Positions 19,270 to 27,828 of a stretch of 64,000 bases of DNA are shown one piece after another. The DNA is taken from contig NZ_FOFD01000003.1 of NCBI RefSeq assembly GCF_900110865.1, forward strand, positions 744,001 to 808,000. Reading direction: 5' to 3'. The stretch's first letter is position 1. The number at the start of each line of letters is the position of its first letter. The notes under the pieces were generated by a model, which worked only from the letters and a program-made list of their open reading frames with translations, was not told the origin of the DNA and ran no database searches. This DNA is from Natrinema salaciae (GTDB lineage: Archaea; Halobacteriota; Halobacteria; Halobacteriales; Natrialbaceae). The position numbers and the translations under genes are program-made.

Positions 19270-19334
19270 GTCGGGCCGGTTCGTCGGACAACCCGGAACG
19301 GGCACCGCTGTCCGCAGGTAGCGACCGCACGTTT

Positions 19335-19915
19335 GTGACCAGCCATCGGTCGGCGCTGTACGACGATGGTCGACGAAATCCAGTCGCGATACTCCAGTCC
19401 ACCCGAATCGTCGGCGGACATCGGGGTGCTGAAACCCAACCGACGGTACTGGACCGGATTCGACGCCTCGTGGACGACGGACGACACGCGACGGTCGACG
19501 GAGCGGTCGTCGAGGTCCGCCAGGGTATCATCGAACCCTACGAACAGTCCTTCCTCGGCGAGCGGACGCTCGTGTTCGAGACCGACCTCGAGGAACACCT
19601 CGACCCCGTGGTCGAGTGGTGTCGCCAGAACGGCGGCTACTGCCTCGGAGACTTTCCCCGTCACTGGTCCGGGAAGCAGTACTGGGCGGTTCCGGATACG
19701 GGCAAGCCGAACGCGAAGCTGTCCGAGGAAGTCGAGTCGTTCTGGGAAACGGTCGCACCGCGATACGCCGGCCAGTCGCGCGTCCTCTACGAGGTGTGCA
19801 ACGAGCCGACAACCCGAGTATGTGGGACGACCCGCTCGAGGCCGAATTCGGAACCGAGTCCCGATTATCCGAGCGCGATAGGCACGAGATCATATTAAAA
19901 AACACATTGTTGTAA
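19335..19915 (+). pseudogene. Relic: TrmB C-terminal domain joined to a frameshifted GH5 cellulase fragment
   Basis: Two broken genes lie in one open frame. About 19440-19590 encodes a TrmB sugar-binding tail (VEVRQGIIEPYEQSFLGERT), closely matching GEVVGVHQGIVDPYEKSFMSEQ in the intact TrmB gene at 24208. About 19595-19810 encodes a GH5-type endoglucanase fragment (DPVVEWCRQNGGYC, FWETVAPRYAGQSRVLYEV) ending in the catalytic NEP motif. Immediately after NEP a one-base deletion near 19809 shifts the frame, because the continuation NPSMWDDPLEAE is found in the next frame. The rest of the barrel, including the nucleophile Glu, is missing. It is a dead remnant of a regulator-cellulase region. Confidence 0.75.
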
Positions 19916-19976
19916 AAATTGATATGCTGGAAGCAACATCACTGCGTAGACCCAGCGCAGCGAGCTGGCTATTACC

Positions 19977-21671
19977 ATGACGAACCACGATAAGATGCAA
20001 GGAACGGAAGGCGCGTCGAAACGGAACGATCGCGGGACGGCCACCCGTCGAGACTACCTGCGGACGGTCGGTGTCGCGGGAGCCATCGGCGTACTCTCCA
20101 CCGCGGGTGCGGGCGCAGCGACCGCACAGAGCGACGACTGGGAGAGCGAGGCCGACCGGCGGATCGCCGAGCACCGGCAGGGACGCCTCGAGGTACAAGT
20201 CGTCGACGGGAACGGCCAACCGATCCCGAACGCCGACGTCGACGTCGAGATGCAAGAACACGACTTCGGGTTCGGTACCGCCGTCGGTGCGACGATCGTC
20301 ACGGGCACGGACTCGGATGTGTCCCAGGAAGACGCCGAGGAGTACCGTTCGGTCGTCCCCGAGCTGTTCAACACGGCGGTCCTCGGAAACCACCACAAGT
20401 GGCGGTTCTTCGAGGAGAATCAGGACATCGCCGACGAGGCGACCGCGTGGCTCCTCGATCAGGGGCTGCGCATGCGCGGCCACGTCTGCATCTGGGGAAG
20501 CGTCGACGCGTGGTCCGTCCCGGGGGACGTCGTCGACGCGATGGGCGTCGACCACGAGAGCGGAAACACGGGGCCGGACCTGGATCCGGCGCACGTTGAA
20601 CAGCGCTCGCTCGACCACATCGAACGGATCATCTCCCACTACGACGACTTCGAGTACGACGGCACGTACTACGGATCGGTGATCGATCAGTGGGACGTGG
20701 TCAACGAGGTGGTCCACCAGCAGGGACTGATCGAGGCAGTCGACGGCGAGAACGTCGACGGTGTGGAGGCACCGATCCTGGCGGAGTGGTACCGCCAGGC
20801 GACCGAGGTCGCCCCCGACGACGTCGCGCTGGACGTCAACGACTACAACACGCTCGAGGGTCCGTACCAGTACGCCCGCGACGCGTATCACCGCCAGATC
20901 GAGTTCCTCAACGATTCTTCCGGAGCCAGGCTCGATGGCGTGGGCCTCCAGTCGCACTTCAGCGAGGACGAGGCGCTCACGCCCGACGAGACCCTGTCCA
21001 CGCTAGACGAGTACGCCGCCCACGGCGTCGACGTGCGGATCACGGAGTTCGACGCGGCCGACGAAAATTGGGCGGACGAGGCTCAGGGCGAGTTCCTCTA
21101 CCAGTTCATGAAGACCACCTTCAGTCACGAGGCGGTGACGGACTTCGTTATCTGGGGTCCCTGGGACGGATCCCACTGGCGGGACGATGCGCCGTTGTTC
21201 TACGAGGATTGGACGCCCAAGCCCGGATACGACGCGTATACCGATCTCGTGTTCGATCAGTGGTGGACGTCGGACGCGGGCACGACCGACGACAGCGGCA
21301 CCTACGCCACGGACGCGTTCCTCGGCGTCCACGAGGTGACGATCACCGCCGGCGGCGAGTCGACGACCGAGCAGGTGTCGGTAACCGACGCGAGCGGGAC
21401 GACCGACCTCGTCGTCACCCTCGGGACGAGCACCAACGACTGCGAGGACCAAGGCGGCGTCCAGGTGGGCGACCACTGCGCTCGAGATCCCGACGACGAT
21501 GGTCTGTACGAGGACGTCAATGGCGACGGCCAGACCACGCACGGCGACGTGAACGCGTTCTTCGAGAATCTCGACAGCGACGACATCCAGGGGAACGCCG
21601 ACGCGTTCGACTTCGACGGGAACGGCCGCATCGGCTTCAGCGACGTGATTTCCCTTCTGAGGGATATCTAG
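19977..21671 (+). CDS. Tat-exported GH10 endo-1,4-beta-xylanase with dockerin-like C-terminus
   Basis: The 564-residue enzyme has a twin-arginine signal (Arg24-Arg25 in TRRDYL, cleavage near residue 51) and a short beta segment followed by a GH10 barrel (about 60-430). The barrel has the acid/base in WDVVNE (Glu244), NDYN at 288-291, the conserved His327 in GLQSHF and the nucleophile in ITEFD (Glu357). A linker domain (about 436-485) leads to two EF-hand-like calcium loops, DVNGDGQTTHGDV and DFDGNGRIGFSDV, typical of dockerins. It should hydrolyse xylan outside the cell. It is a tandem paralogue of the next gene. The AT-rich region before the ATG is the probable promoter. Confidence 0.93.
   Translation: MTNHDKMQGTEGASKRNDRGTATRRDYLRTVGVAGAIGVLSTAGAGAATAQSDDWESEADRRIAEHRQGRLEVQVVDGNGQPIPNADVDVEMQEHDFGFGTAVGATIVTGTDSDVSQEDAEEYRSVVPELFNTAVLGNHHKWRFFEENQDIADEATAWLLDQGLRMRGHVCIWGSVDAWSVPGDVVDAMGVDHESGNTGPDLDPAHVEQRSLDHIERIISHYDDFEYDGTYYGSVIDQWDVVNEVVHQQGLIEAVDGENVDGVEAPILAEWYRQATEVAPDDVALDVNDYNTLEGPYQYARDAYHRQIEFLNDSSGARLDGVGLQSHFSEDEALTPDETLSTLDEYAAHGVDVRITEFDAADENWADEAQGEFLYQFMKTTFSHEAVTDFVIWGPWDGSHWRDDAPLFYEDWTPKPGYDAYTDLVFDQWWTSDAGTTDDSGTYATDAFLGVHEVTITAGGESTTEQVSVTDASGTTDLVVTLGTSTNDCEDQGGVQVGDHCARDPDDDGLYEDVNGDGQTTHGDVNAFFENLDSDDIQGNADAFDFDGNGRIGFSDVISLLRDI
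21281..21671 (+). repeat. Copy 1 of 391-bp near-identical linker-dockerin module
   Basis: This stretch aligns without gaps to 23169-23559 with 11 differences by my count, while the adjacent GH10 barrels are far more divergent. It covers the linker domain and the dockerin-like calcium loops and ends exactly at the stop codon. A shorter stretch of 3' flank also resembles the sequence after the second copy. Confidence 0.9.
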
Positions 21672-21698
21672 CCACGGCTGAACGGAGCTGGATCGTCG

Positions 21699-21739
21699 AC
21701 TGATCCGGACGGGAACGGTCGCGTCGATCGGCGTCGACG
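21699..21739 (+). repeat. 41-bp imperfect direct repeat, copy 1
   Basis: This intergenic sequence after the first xylanase matches 24113-24153 at 36 of 41 positions without gaps. The two copies bracket the second xylanase and the GH43 relic. They may be the edges of an old duplication or remains of homologous flanks. Confidence 0.7.
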
Positions 21740-21804
21740 GGTGCTGAAAGCGATCGGCACCGGGACGATCGACTTCGACGAGCGAACCATCGAACACGAC
21801 AACT

Positions 21805-23559
21805 ATGACAACGAATGACGAAGCTAGGGGTGAGCACGACGCGCCGTCGTCACGCGACCCCCAGGACACCGACGCGGATGAGTATCGCACGACCGACCAG
21901 CACGAGGCGACTTCACCGATAGACCGTCGCGACTACCTACGGACCGTCGGGGCCGTCGGGGTGCTCGGCGTCATGGGCGGGCTCGCGGGATCGGCGACCG
22001 GGAGCGCCGCCGCCCAGGCCGACTGGGAGACCGAGGCCGACCGACGGATCGCCGAGCACCGGCAGGGAAGCCTCGAGGTAGAAGTCGTCGACGAGACCGG
22101 CCAACCGGTCCCGAACGCCGACGTCGACGTCGAGATGGCCGAACACGACTACGGGTTCGGATACGTGCTGTCCGCCAACCTCCTCCTGAACGAGACGGAG
22201 CCCGGCCACCCGTACCGCGAGACCCTGAAGGAGGACTTCAACATCGTGTGGTTCGGGAACTACCACAAGTGGCGCTTCTTCGAGGAGAACCAGGAGATCG
22301 CAGATCAGGCCACCGCGTGGGCGAAGGACAACGGCCTGGATATCCGCGGCCACGTCTGCCTGTGGGCCAACGTCGACGCCTGGGCAGTGCCCGGTGACGT
22401 CGTCGACGCGATGGGCGTCGACCACCAGAGCGGTGAGAGCGGGGCGGACCTCGACCCCCAGCACGTCAGGGACAGAAGCTTCGAGCACGTCCGGGAGATC
22501 ATCGAGCACTACGCCGACTTCGAGTACGAGGGCACCGAGTACGGGTCCGTCATCGAGGAGTGGGAGGTGATGAACGAGGTCGTCCACGTACCCGGCATGA
22601 TTCGCGCCGTCAACGGCGTGCCCGGCGAGCAAGAATCCGACGACCTCGACCCAGTCACGGCGCCCGTCCTCGCGGAGTGGTACGATCACGCCCGCGACGT
22701 TGCGCCCGAGGACGTGGGCCTGGCGACCAACGACTACAACACGATGGAGGGCTCGCTGGAGTACGCCCGGAGCGCCTACGAGCGCCAGATCGAGTTCCTC
22801 GCCGAGAACGGATCGCTCGATTACGCCGGAATCCAGAGTCACTTCGGCGACCGGGACTCGGCGGTCTCGCCCGAAGAGACCCTGGACGTCCTCGACAGGT
22901 ACGCCCAGCACGGCGTCCGCCTGCGCGTGACGGAGTACGACGCGACCGGCGACGACTGGTCCGACGAGGAGAAGGCCGACTTCTTCCACGACTACCTCAA
23001 GACCGTCTTCAGCCACGACGCGACCGACGCCTTCCTGGTCGCGGGCGGGAGCGACGCGCACCACTGGCGGGACGACGCGCCGTTCTTCTACGAGGACTGG
23101 ACGCCCAAGCCCGCCTACCACGTGTATCAGGACCTCGTCTTCGACGAGTGGTGGACGGAAGCGTCGGGCACGACCGACGACAGCGGCACCTACGCCACGG
23201 ACGCGTTCCTCGGCGTCCACGAGGTGACGATCACCGTCGGCGGCGAGTCGACGACCGAGCAGGTGTCGGTGACCGACGCGAGCGGGACGACCGACCTCGT
23301 CGTCACCCCCGGGACGAGCACCAGCGACTGCGAGGAGCAGGGCGGCGTCCAGGTGGGCGAGCACTGCGCTCGAGATCCCGACGACGATAGCCTGTACGAG
23401 GACGTCAACGGCGACGGCCAGACCACGCACGGCGACGTGAACGCGTTGTTCGAGAATCTCGACAGCGACGACATCCAGGGGAACGCCGACGCGTTCGACT
23501 TCGACGGGAACGGCCGCATCGGCTTCAGCGACGTGATTTCCCTTCTGAGGGATATCTAG
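21805..23559 (+). CDS. Second Tat-exported GH10 endo-1,4-beta-xylanase with dockerin-like C-terminus
   Basis: The 584-residue paralogue of the preceding xylanase has a longer acidic N-terminus before the twin-arginine motif (Arg41-Arg42 in DRRDYL). The GH10 barrel carries acid/base Glu258 (WEVMNE) and nucleophile Glu377 (VTEYD). The barrel differs clearly from the first copy, for example in the WANVDAWAVPGDVVDAMG loop and an inserted GVPGEQESDDLDP. In contrast the last 130 codons are almost identical, which suggests gene conversion or a swapped module. The paired enzymes probably attack different xylan substructures. There is no cohesin gene in the window to match the dockerin. Confidence 0.93.
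   Translation: MTTNDEARGEHDAPSSRDPQDTDADEYRTTDQHEATSPIDRRDYLRTVGAVGVLGVMGGLAGSATGSAAAQADWETEADRRIAEHRQGSLEVEVVDETGQPVPNADVDVEMAEHDYGFGYVLSANLLLNETEPGHPYRETLKEDFNIVWFGNYHKWRFFEENQEIADQATAWAKDNGLDIRGHVCLWANVDAWAVPGDVVDAMGVDHQSGESGADLDPQHVRDRSFEHVREIIEHYADFEYEGTEYGSVIEEWEVMNEVVHVPGMIRAVNGVPGEQESDDLDPVTAPVLAEWYDHARDVAPEDVGLATNDYNTMEGSLEYARSAYERQIEFLAENGSLDYAGIQSHFGDRDSAVSPEETLDVLDRYAQHGVRLRVTEYDATGDDWSDEEKADFFHDYLKTVFSHDATDAFLVAGGSDAHHWRDDAPFFYEDWTPKPAYHVYQDLVFDEWWTEASGTTDDSGTYATDAFLGVHEVTITVGGESTTEQVSVTDASGTTDLVVTPGTSTSDCEEQGGVQVGEHCARDPDDDSLYEDVNGDGQTTHGDVNALFENLDSDDIQGNADAFDFDGNGRIGFSDVISLLRDI
23169..23559 (+). repeat. Copy 2 of 391-bp near-identical linker-dockerin module
   Basis: This is the second copy of the module at 21281-21671, offset by 1888 bases. 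The sharp change from divergent catalytic domain to near-identical tail points to recent conversion or module exchange between the two xylanase genes. Confidence 0.9.
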
Positions 23560-23593
23560 AGGCTGCACGGAGCTGGGCCGACGCGCTCGAGCG

Positions 23594-23926
23594 GTGACAG
23601 GTGCTGAAAGCGATCAGCGACGGAGCGATCGGTACGATCGGCGCGACCGCCTCGAGTGGCGGCGTTTCGGCGACGAGTTACGCCGACACGTACGACGAGA
23701 ATCCACTGTCCGGTCCGACTTCGCGGACCCGACGATCTACCGCACCGACGACGGGACCCGGTGGACGTCCGCCTCGAACGTGGCCTCCGATCAGTCGGAC
23801 GGCGAACGACTGGTTCCGATCCTCTCCTCGTCGGACCTCGTCGACTGGACGTTCCAGGGCGAGGCCTTCGACACCCGTCCCGGCTGGGTACCGCCACGAC
23901 ATCTCCTTCATAAAAATTACGGGTGA
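23594..23926 (+). pseudogene. Relic of a GH43-type glycosidase (N-terminal part)
   Basis: The frame contains a run that reads like the first blade of a GH43 beta-propeller: SDFADPTIYRTDDGTRW, then LVPILSSSDLVDWTFQGEAF and DTRPGW. The Asp of ADPT is the catalytic base position of GH43 enzymes. The upstream part has no signal peptide or start of the expected type. The frame breaks at HLLHKNYG, about 90 residues in, whereas GH43 enzymes need about 300. It is best read as a truncated remnant of a xylosidase or arabinofuranosidase that belonged to this locus. Confidence 0.65.
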
Positions 23927-24207
23927 ATGAAAGGGAAACTCGATACCGAACTGAGACACCACGGGACGAGCGGAACTACTGCCGACATCGTCGTCGAGAC
24001 GTCACGAATCGCTCGATTCCCCAATCGGAAGGCGAATGTATGTCCTTCAAATAGAAAATTTTAACAGTTACTTTCCCGGTTTTTCTAACGGCTCCAACTG
24101 GACGGTCTCGTCACTGGTTCGGACGGAAACGATCGCGTCGACCGGCGTCGACGAGGTGACGAATCAGTGGCGATTCGGGTGCGTGGGAACGGGCATTGGG
24201 ACACAGA
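23927..24207. promoter_or_regulatory. AT-rich intergenic region before the TrmB-type regulator
   Basis: No gene is visible in these 281 bases. An AT-rich core at 24040-24092 (AAATAGAAAATTTTAACAG and a later TTTTTCTAAC) probably contains the promoter of the regulator gene. The stretch also holds the second 41-bp direct repeat. A clear TrmB operator of the TACT-N7-GAGTA type was not found. Confidence 0.45.
24113..24153 (+). repeat. 41-bp imperfect direct repeat, copy 2
   Basis: This is the partner of 21699-21739 (five mismatches). It lies just upstream of the TrmB-type regulator gene, in its probable promoter region. Confidence 0.7.
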
Positions 24208-25278
24208 ATGACAGATCCACTTCGACGGGAACTGGAACGGCTGGGATTTTCCGACGCCGAGATAGAGGTGTACCTCGGCGTCGTCGACGTCGGAGAGGCT
24301 TACGCGTCGGAACTCGCGGAACTGACGGACGTCTCGAAGCGCCACGTCTACCGGAGCTGTGAACGCCTCGAGACGTGGGGACTGGTCGACGTGCAGGAGC
24401 AACTGCAACCGACGATGATACGAGCGAGCCCGCCGGAGGAAGTGGCGGCCATCATCGAGGACAGTTACGACACGATACTTGATCAGGTCGAAACGAGGTA
24501 CGAACGTTCACCGGACGGCTTCGATCAGGTCGAGGTTCTCAAACGCGAGATAACGACCGTCGCTCGCTGTCGGGATTTGATCGCGAACGCGGAGGAGTGG
24601 GTGATCGTCGTGGCCCCAGTGGATCTGGTGGCGGAACTGGCCGAGGAGCTGGCAGCCGCCAGGCAACGCGGCGTTTTTTCGCTCGTGCTCACCGACACGA
24701 CGAGCGACGTCGAGGGACGATCGATCGAGGAGATAACGGACGTGTTGCGATACCGAGAACGGCTCGACGTGTTCGCGGAGTTTGCGGTCGCCGCCGACTA
24801 CACCCTGTCACTCATGATCCGAAACGGGGACGGTCCGATCGACACCGAACAGTACGGCCCCGGCCTCTTCTTCGATCAGGAGGGGCTGTCGGGCCGGATT
24901 ATCGGGTCGATATTCGCCAACGAGTGGCGCCTCGGAACCGAAGAGTGGGCCCCCGATCCGGTCGAGCTCCCGCACACCTTCGAGCTGTATCCGAGAACCG
25001 TCGCCCACGCTGCGCTGCATCGTCGGGAGGGAACGTCCCTCCGTGCGACCGTGCAATGCCGGCGCGTCCAGGACGGAGAGCGCACGGAACTCACGGGTGA
25101 GGTCGTCGGCGTCCACCAGGGGATCGTGGATCCGTACGAGAAATCGTTCATGTCCGAACAGGCACTCATTCTCCGAACGGACGACGGTCGCGTGACCGTC
25201 GGTGGGCCACCTGCCACCATCGAGGACTACGCTGCACAGCGTGTCACGCTCGAACGAGGTGGCTCGGACGACGATTAA
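24208..25278 (+). CDS. TrmB-family sugar-responsive transcriptional regulator
   Basis: This 356-residue protein has an N-terminal winged helix (about residues 1-75: LERLGFSDAEIEVYLGVVDV, SKRHVYRSCERLETWGLVDV). A central alpha/beta segment and a C-terminal TrmB sugar-binding domain follow (about 225-350, ending QRVTLERGG). TrmB proteins bind sugars and switch DNA binding, controlling sugar uptake and breakdown genes. Its place between xylanase genes and another secreted protein suggests it senses a xylan or related sugar product. The ATG at 24208 was chosen over an in-frame TTG four codons upstream. A degraded second TrmB tail lies at 19440-19590. Confidence 0.9.
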   Translation: MTDPLRRELERLGFSDAEIEVYLGVVDVGEAYASELAELTDVSKRHVYRSCERLETWGLVDVQEQLQPTMIRASPPEEVAAIIEDSYDTILDQVETRYERSPDGFDQVEVLKREITTVARCRDLIANAEEWVIVVAPVDLVAELAEELAAARQRGVFSLVLTDTTSDVEGRSIEEITDVLRYRERLDVFAEFAVAADYTLSLMIRNGDGPIDTEQYGPGLFFDQEGLSGRIIGSIFANEWRLGTEEWAPDPVELPHTFELYPRTVAHAALHRREGTSLRATVQCRRVQDGERTELTGEVVGVHQGIVDPYEKSFMSEQALILRTDDGRVTVGGPPATIEDYAAQRVTLERGGSDDD

Positions 25279-25432
25279 TCCGCACCACAACTGCTGCTTG
25301 CTCATCACCCGGGCGAAGATCTGCTGACTGGGGGGCCGCTCACTGCCCGGCCGGGTCTCCACTCTGTGACGACATATGACACTCAAATTTTCCGGAATGT
25401 TAATGCATCTATATGTCGTGTTGCTATTTCGA

Positions 25433-27463
25433 ATGGTAAGTGAACGTGCTTCGGCGGGGCGTGGTGAGGACGCCCAGACCGACTACGGGACGCCCGGGGG
25501 CACCGACCGAGGAACGATCTCGCGACGACAGATGCTGAAGACCGCCGGTGTGGGATTAGGGGCGATGGCGATTGGAACGTCGGGGGTGACCGCCCAATCC
25601 GCACCGGAGGGGTATCACGTACCGACGGGCGAGGACGCCGTCGGGCCACGCGTGATCTACCTGAACGACTTCGGTGGCGAGGGCGACAATCCCCAGGGGC
25701 TGATTCACTTCCTGCAGTACGTGGACTACCTGCGCGTCGAGGGAATCGCTTCTACCCAGCCCCTTCCGAGTTCGGACGAGGTCCACAAGCAAATCGACAT
25801 GTACGAAGAGCACTGGGAGAACTACCGCACTCACTCGGACTTCCCCTCGCCAGACGAGCTTCGTGGCCTCGTCACGTCGGCTGCGAGTAGTACCCAGTCC
25901 GGGTACGAGCCGTCGGGCGTCAGTGAGACTGCACAGCACATCATCGACCGGGCGCACGCCGACAGCGACGATCCACTGTACCTGGCCGTCGGCGGCTCGA
26001 TGACCGAGGTCGCCCAGGCGGTCCACGAGGACCCCTCGATCACGGATTCGATCCGTGTGACTTCGGTCGGCTCCTGGAACACCGACCAGGATCCCAACGC
26101 ACGGGACTACCTCTACAACGAACACCCGGACCTCTGGTGGGTCGAAAGCGACAGCGCGTACACCGGAACGTGGACCCACACGAATGCGGACACCTGCGGG
26201 TACATGCAGGAGCACATCCACGGTGTCGGGGCGCTGGGCGAGTACTGGGCGACCATCGAGCCCTGCTGTAACGGTCGGGGCTGCTGGCAGACCGGCGACT
26301 TCTTCACCTACGCATTGTTGCTCCACGGCGATCCGGACGATCCGACGAGTCCGTCCTGGGGCGGTCGCTGGAACCCGACGGATCACGGCTCCAACTACTG
26401 GACCGACATCGGTGGAGAGACCATCGGCAGGTGGGCCGACGACTACTTCGCGGACTTCGCGCGGCGCCTCTCCTGGGGCGTCGAGCCGGCGGAAGATCCG
26501 GAGTCCCAGCCCCCGACGACGCCGGGGAATCTGTCCTCATCGAACGCGACGCTGACGTCCGTCGACCTGTCGTGGGACGCCTCGACCGACAGCGGTGGCA
26601 GTGGACTGGCCCACTACGCGGTGTCGATCGACGGGGCGCACTTCGTGGACGTGCCGGCAGGCACGACGAGCACGACACTGTCGGGTCTCGCGCCGGGGAC
26701 GAGCTACGAGGTGGGCGTCACGGCCGTCGACGGCGTGGGCAACGAGTCCGGCGCTGCGACGACGTCGGTGTCGACGACGGAGGGGTCGGTGGTGACGGCG
26801 ATCAACGCGGGCGGCGACAGCTACACGTCGGGCGACATCACCTACGAGGCGGACCCGCTGACGACGGGCTCGACGAACTCGACGACCGACGACATCGGGG
26901 GAACGAGCGACGACGCGCTGTACCAGACCGAGCGCTACGGCGAGCAGTTTACGTACGACCTCTCGGTGCCGGACGGGACGTACGCGGTGCAGTTGCTGTT
27001 CGCGGAAATCTACCACAGCAGCGCGGGCCAACGGGTCTTCGACGTCTCCGTCGAGGGGACCGAACAGCTCTCCGAATACGACCTGTACGCGGCGGCCGGC
27101 CACGACCGTGCGACGGTCGAGACCGTCCAGGGCGTGAGCGTCTCGGACGGTTCGCTGACGATCGAGTTCACCGCGAGTGTGGACAACGCGAAGGTGAGTG
27201 CGATCCGGGTGCTCAGCACCGACTCCGATGGCGGCGACGAACTTCCCGCCGTGGGTGACAACGCGAATCGGCCGACGGACCCGGACGGGGACGGCCGCTA
27301 CGAGGACGTCGACGGCGACGGCCAGCCGACCCACAGGGACGTCAACGCCCTCTTCGAGAACATCGACGCCGAGGAGGTTCAGAACAACCCCGACGCGTTC
27401 GACTTCGACGGGAACGGTCGAATCGGCTTCTCGGACGTTCTCGAACTACTGCGACAGGTGTAG
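25433..27463 (+). CDS. Tat-exported DUF1593 / fibronectin III / malectin / dockerin-like protein
   Basis: The 676-residue product starts at ATG 25433; an earlier ATG at 25376 lies before a TATA-like CTATATG. A twin-arginine signal (Arg31-Arg32 in SRRQMLKTAG) is followed by a DUF1593 nucleoside-hydrolase-like domain (about 72-350, with YLNDFGGEGDNPQGLIHFLQ). Then come a fibronectin III domain (about 361-450), a malectin-type carbohydrate-binding domain (about 452-597, VVTAINAGGDSY to AIRVLS) and two dockerin-type calcium loops (DVDGDGQPTHRDV, DFDGNGRIGFSDV). It is probably extracellular and binds or acts on polysaccharide; the reaction is not known. It ends the xylan locus. Confidence 0.85.
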   Translation: MVSERASAGRGEDAQTDYGTPGGTDRGTISRRQMLKTAGVGLGAMAIGTSGVTAQSAPEGYHVPTGEDAVGPRVIYLNDFGGEGDNPQGLIHFLQYVDYLRVEGIASTQPLPSSDEVHKQIDMYEEHWENYRTHSDFPSPDELRGLVTSAASSTQSGYEPSGVSETAQHIIDRAHADSDDPLYLAVGGSMTEVAQAVHEDPSITDSIRVTSVGSWNTDQDPNARDYLYNEHPDLWWVESDSAYTGTWTHTNADTCGYMQEHIHGVGALGEYWATIEPCCNGRGCWQTGDFFTYALLLHGDPDDPTSPSWGGRWNPTDHGSNYWTDIGGETIGRWADDYFADFARRLSWGVEPAEDPESQPPTTPGNLSSSNATLTSVDLSWDASTDSGGSGLAHYAVSIDGAHFVDVPAGTTSTTLSGLAPGTSYEVGVTAVDGVGNESGAATTSVSTTEGSVVTAINAGGDSYTSGDITYEADPLTTGSTNSTTDDIGGTSDDALYQTERYGEQFTYDLSVPDGTYAVQLLFAEIYHSSAGQRVFDVSVEGTEQLSEYDLYAAAGHDRATVETVQGVSVSDGSLTIEFTASVDNAKVSAIRVLSTDSDGGDELPAVGDNANRPTDPDGDGRYEDVDGDGQPTHRDVNALFENIDAEEVQNNPDAFDFDGNGRIGFSDVLELLRQV

Positions 27464-27828
27464 TCGCCTCGAGTCGGATACGTATCGTTCCGCTCGGCGG
27501 TTGACCTCCTCCCACGTTCACAAGTGCTTCGCTCCTGTGTGGCCCATCAGAACGCTTCGCGTTCTGCGGACGGCTGAAGCCGTGGGATTCCACTGCGTGG
27601 GTGAGTCAGGCGGTGCCTGTGCCACCGGTGGCAAGATTCCCCTCGCAGGGACACCGTTCGAGTCGCTTCCAGCCACTCGAGCCGTCGGTTCGAACCCGTC
27701 CGGGGACGCGGCCGACTGACGATTCAAAATCGTTTTGTCCGTGCCGATCCGAAACTCGCCATGGCGATTACGCTCGGTAGAACTATTCTGTGCGCAGCTG
27801 CGATGGGACGACAGAAGGGTGACCGCGA
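27464..27828. other. Intergenic region with IS-end-like hairpins, no gene
   Basis: The 365 bases before GMP synthase contain the IS200/IS605-like hairpin relic described separately. They also have several small palindromes (for example CCACCGGTGG near 27620) and a TTCGAACC run near 27690. A short AT-rich stretch at 27719-27735 may be part of the guaA promoter. No credible protein is encoded. Confidence 0.5.
27502..27600 (+). mobile_element. Probable IS200/IS605-type (TnpB) end relic
   Basis: The stretch has the haloarchaeal IS605/IS1341 end signature, TGACCTCCTCCCACG later answered by CGGCTGAAGCCGTGGGATTCC. The outer arms TCCCACG (27510-27516) and CGTGGGA (27581-27587) are complementary. They enclose a 7-bp hairpin AGAACGC-TTC-GCGTTCT (27549-27565) and a CGGCT/AGCCG stem (27571-27582). 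No transposase or TnpB frame is attached, so this is a leftover end or a miniature derivative. Confidence 0.55.

Noticed and set aside
16720-19305. An 861-codon frame on the minus strand
   Set aside because: It is antisense to CTP synthase and its neighbour. The + strand frame has all pyrG motifs, so this is a shadow.
21937-23568. A 543-codon minus-strand frame over the second xylanase
   Set aside because: It is antisense to a well-defined GH10 gene. High GC and biased third positions explain the open frame.
25376-25432. Earlier ATG start for the DUF1593 protein
   Set aside because: It would add a hydrophobic 19-residue stretch before the Tat signal and lies upstream of a TATA-like box; the start at 25433 gives a standard Tat signal.
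27680-27720. TTCGAACC-type T-loop of a possible tRNA or tRNA fragment (attachment site)
   Set aside because: Only four of five T-stem pairs form, and no acceptor, anticodon or D arm could be built on either strand.
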